Below, piece by piece: positions 6,502 to 8,178 of a stretch of DNA of 8,178 nt (its first letter is position 1; each line of letters begins with the position of its first letter). Below the pieces are notes generated by a model. That model worked only from the letters and a program-made list of their open reading frames with translations. It was not told the origin of the DNA and searched no databases. The stretch comes from Gemmatimonadota bacterium. Its GTDB lineage: Bacteria > Latescibacterota > UBA2968 > UBA8231. The position numbers were made by a program, and so were the translations under genes. The DNA lies in NCBI GenBank assembly GCA_026706505.1, contig JAPOYQ010000184.1:1-8178 (forward strand). The letters are read 5' to 3'.

Positions 6502-7839
6502 GAGTTGACCCGTGCCCGTCACCGCGAAATTGCGGCCATCGCGCTCGGGCACCACGTAGCGTTCGTACCACGCCTCCAGCCGCTTCTTTAGGTCGTCGAT
6601 CCGCGCGGCTTGGCTGGGATCGTCCGCCAGATTGGCGCGCTCGTCCGGATCGTTGGCTAGGTCGTAGAGTTCGCACGGCCCATCTGGATAGCGGTGGACG
6701 TATTTCCACGTTTCGGTACGCATCATCCGCGTCGCTCCGTACTCGTCGTAGATGACGACTTCCTGCCGACCGGTGTCGTTTTCTCCCAACAACAGGGGCA
6801 GCGTGCTCTGTCCGGGCAAGTCGCGGCCCTCGGGCAGCGGCAGTCCTAGATAGTCGAGCAAGGTCGGCATAAAGTCGTAGGCACTGACCATGCCCGCTTG
6901 GACGCTCTCCGCAGGGATGCGGCCGGGGTGGCTGACGACGAAGGGCACCTTGATCGAATTCTCGTACATGTTTGGCGGATAGGTGCCGTTGCCCTTACCC
7001 CAGAAACCGTGGTGGCCGCAGCTAAAGCCATTGTCGCTGGTGAAGACTACTAACGTATTCTCGCGCAGTCCCCGTTCCTCTAGCTTATCAAGGATCCGTC
7101 CGATGTCGCGGTCCATGGCCGTCACCGCCGCGAAATAGCCCTTGAGCATCTCGCTGTTGCCCAGACAATTTTCGCTCAGCGCGTGTCCTACCGCCCAAGG
7201 GTGGATCGCTTCCTGCGGACAGGAGTCGAACGCGCAGTTGTCGTAGGAATCGACGATTGCCTGCGGGTGACCAGTCCACGGGCTGTGCGGCGCGGTGTAG
7301 TGGATGCCTAGGTAAAAGGGCGCATCGCCATCGGCGTGCCGATCGATAAACGCCAGCGCGTCGTTGGTGATCGCCGTGGTCACGTAGCCCGGCTCGGTGA
7401 TCAGCTCGCCGTCGCGGATCATGGGTGCGTCGTTGTACGGCCCGCCGCCCTGCTGATGCACGTACCAATGCGAAAAACCGTGCTGCACGAGTTGGCTGTG
7501 CCCGAGGTGCCACTTGCCGCTCAAGCCGCAGATCCAGCCATTGTCAGCGAGGATGTCGGTATAAGCCACCTCGCCTGCGAGATAAGCGGCTGCGGACTCG
7601 CCGACGTTGCCCTCTCTGATCCAGTCGTGGACCCCGTGCTGCGAGGGAATTCGCCCGGTCAAAAAGGTCGCGCGGCTGGGCGAACAGACCGGCGTGGCGA
7701 CGAAGAAATTGTCAAAGCGCATGCCGGTCTGGGCGATGCGGTCGATTGCTGGAGTGCGGATTTCCGCGTTGCCGTAACAGCCGGCTGCCCAAGGGCCTTG
7801 GTCGTCGCTGAGGATGAAGACGATGTTGGGTTGATTCAT
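6436..7839 (-). CDS. Type I sulfatase (formylglycine-dependent)
   Basis: A 467-residue alkaline-phosphatase-superfamily sulfatase that hydrolyses sulfate esters, probably on a glycan or small sugar sulfate. Asp12 and Asp13 in NIVFILSDDQG bind the metal. CSPSRATFLTGR (52-63) is the sulfatase signature in which Cys52 is converted to formylglycine, so a maturation enzyme is needed elsewhere in the genome. GKWHLG supplies Lys109 and His111, and HYTAPHSPW supplies His185. TSDNG supplies Asp269 and Asn270, followed by HHGFWGKGN with Lys282. The start at ATG 7839 is preferred because strand 1 begins immediately; an in-frame ATG 57 bases upstream only adds a Gln- and Ser-rich leader. AGGAATAGG (7847-7855) is a modest ribosome site. 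No signal peptide is evident with either start, unusual for an extracellular glycan sulfatase. The C-terminal tail is repeated just upstream of the gene. The exact substrate is unknown. Confidence 0.93.
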   Translation of the reverse strand: MNQPNIVFILSDDQGPWAAGCYGNAEIRTPAIDRIAQTGMRFDNFFVATPVCSPSRATFLTGRIPSQHGVHDWIREGNVGESAAAYLAGEVAYTDILADNGWICGLSGKWHLGHSQLVQHGFSHWYVHQQGGGPYNDAPMIRDGELITEPGYVTTAITNDALAFIDRHADGDAPFYLGIHYTAPHSPWTGHPQAIVDSYDNCAFDSCPQEAIHPWAVGHALSENCLGNSEMLKGYFAAVTAMDRDIGRILDKLEERGLRENTLVVFTSDNGFSCGHHGFWGKGNGTYPPNMYENSIKVPFVVSHPGRIPAESVQAGMVSAYDFMPTLLDYLGLPLPEGRDLPGQSTLPLLLGENDTGRQEVVIYDEYGATRMMRTETWKYVHRYPDGPCELYDLANDPDERANLADDPSQAARIDDLKKRLEAWYERYVVPERDGRNFAVTGTGQLRPVGGQWEDSAISKNQPFAQE

Positions 7840-7913
7840 TGACTGGCCTATTCCTGAACTAAAGGTTGGTTTTTGCTGGTCGCGGGGTCTTCTCAATGGC
7901 CGCCTACCGGCCT
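7837..7913 (-). repeat. Direct repeat copy B: relic sulfatase tail, stop and the real sulfatase ATG
   Basis: Partner of copy A. It ends with the TAG (7848-7850), an eight-base spacer (GCCAGTCA) and the ATG (7837-7839) of the intact sulfatase. The repeat therefore contains the gene's ribosome-site region and start codon. Confidence 0.85.
7848..7913 (-). pseudogene. Relic C-terminal tail of a second sulfatase
   Basis: Read on the - strand from 7913, this stretch encodes RPVGGH, a TGA, then EDPATSKNQPLVQE and a TAG. The intact sulfatase ends RPVGGQWEDSAISKNQPFAQE. The relic thus matches the last 21 residues, with a stop (TGA) replacing the Trp codon (TGG). Nothing upstream of it is sulfatase-like: 24 bases further up lies the stop of the DUF4832 gene. 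The simplest reading is the last trace of a paralogous sulfatase whose body has been deleted or replaced. Because TGA is used as a normal stop by four genes here, recoding is unlikely. Confidence 0.75.
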
Positions 7914-7937
7914 AACGCGTAGGCGCGGCCGGTTTCC

Positions 7938-8178
7938 TCATTCCGTAGCTTGGATGACAATGCCTCTGGCCAGTTCGTTATAGCCGCGTTCCTCGTCCCA
8001 AACCCCCTCGTTGGCGATTCGATATGCGTAGCGTGGGTCGCCAACGAGCCTGGGACTGGGATCGGGCAAGTGCAAGTACGCGGTATACTCGCCCAGCGCC
8101 ATAGTGGAGGATAGCGGAATCACGGCGGAAAGCACGTGGGATGCCCCCGGCTTCCAAGTGCGCGGATCGACATCGACC
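7938..8178 (-). CDS. DUF4832-domain protein, C-terminal part (5' end outside window)
   Basis: Open from the right edge to a TGA at 7938-7940, giving about 79 residues. The segment VDVDPRTWKPGASHVLSAVI, then GEYTAYLHLPDPSPRL, then DPRYAYRIANEGVWDEERGYN has the hallmarks of the DUF4832 C-terminal beta domain: a 'PGxYxxxLxLPDP' turn, a 'DPRYAxRxAN' strand and a 'WDxxxGYN' ending. In known architectures this domain follows a glycosylhydrolase-like barrel in secreted proteins of glycan-degrading bacteria; the function of DUF4832 itself is not established. The barrel and any signal peptide would lie outside the window. It is on the same strand as the sulfatase and 98 bp upstream, so the two may be co-transcribed, with the relic sulfatase tail between them. 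Confidence 0.78.
   Translation of the reverse strand, partial: VDVDPRTWKPGASHVLSAVIPLSSTMALGEYTAYLHLPDPSPRLVGDPRYAYRIANEGVWDEERGYNELARGIVIQATE

Noticed and set aside
7893..7895. TGA in the relic tail as a recoded Trp or Sec codon
   Set aside because: TGA ends four other genes in the window, and the relic has no upstream coding body, so decay explains it better.
1..8178. CRISPR array, tRNA, rRNA, insertion sequence or transposase
   Set aside because: No regularly spaced repeats, tRNA-like cloverleaf or transposase motif was seen by eye; the direct repeats around the sulfatase are gene-derived and lack transposon ends.

Overview
The window looks like chromosomal DNA from a GC-rich free-living or host-associated bacterium. 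It uses TTG, GTG and ATG starts with good Shine-Dalgarno sites. TGA serves as an ordinary stop in the amidohydrolase, the transporter, the TIM-barrel gene and the DUF4832 gene. The mix of a Gfo/Idh/MocA oxidoreductase, a glycosylhydrolase-like TIM barrel, an extended SDR, a formylglycine sulfatase and a DUF4832 protein recalls glycan-degrading lineages such as Latescibacterota, Poribacteria or Planctomycetota. That placement is an inference from gene content and cannot be fixed from the sequence alone.

Layout, left to right. On the + strand: the 3' end of an amidohydrolase/deacetylase-family metallohydrolase (1-368); a class I DAHP synthase of the AroF/G/H type with a TTG start (421-1479); a 12-helix MFS transporter with a GTG start (1519-2682); a Gfo/Idh/MocA protein (2764-3888); a TIM-barrel glycosylhydrolase-like protein with a C-terminal beta domain (3922-5493); and an NAD-dependent epimerase/dehydratase starting one base after the previous stop (5495-6337). 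A 98-bp convergent gap follows. On the - strand: a type I sulfatase (6436-7839), and the 3' end of a DUF4832-domain protein (7938-8178) that enters from the right edge.

How the genes may work together. The oxidoreductase, TIM-barrel and epimerase genes are closely spaced and probably form one sugar or glycan-processing operon, possibly with the upstream MFS carrier. The sulfatase and DUF4832 genes on the other strand fit a sulfated-glycan theme. The DAHP synthase is the odd one out: it is a complete, apparently feedback-regulated first enzyme of the shikimate pathway with no other aromatic gene beside it.

The two most notable observations are these. (1) The sulfatase gene is bracketed by an imperfect direct repeat of about 78 bp. 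Each copy carries a sulfatase C-terminal tail, a stop codon, a short spacer and an ATG. This is a footprint of tandem sulfatase genes that were lost or rearranged. (2) The Gfo/Idh/MocA protein keeps its nucleotide-binding fold and EKP lysine but appears to lack the usual catalytic Asp/His pair.
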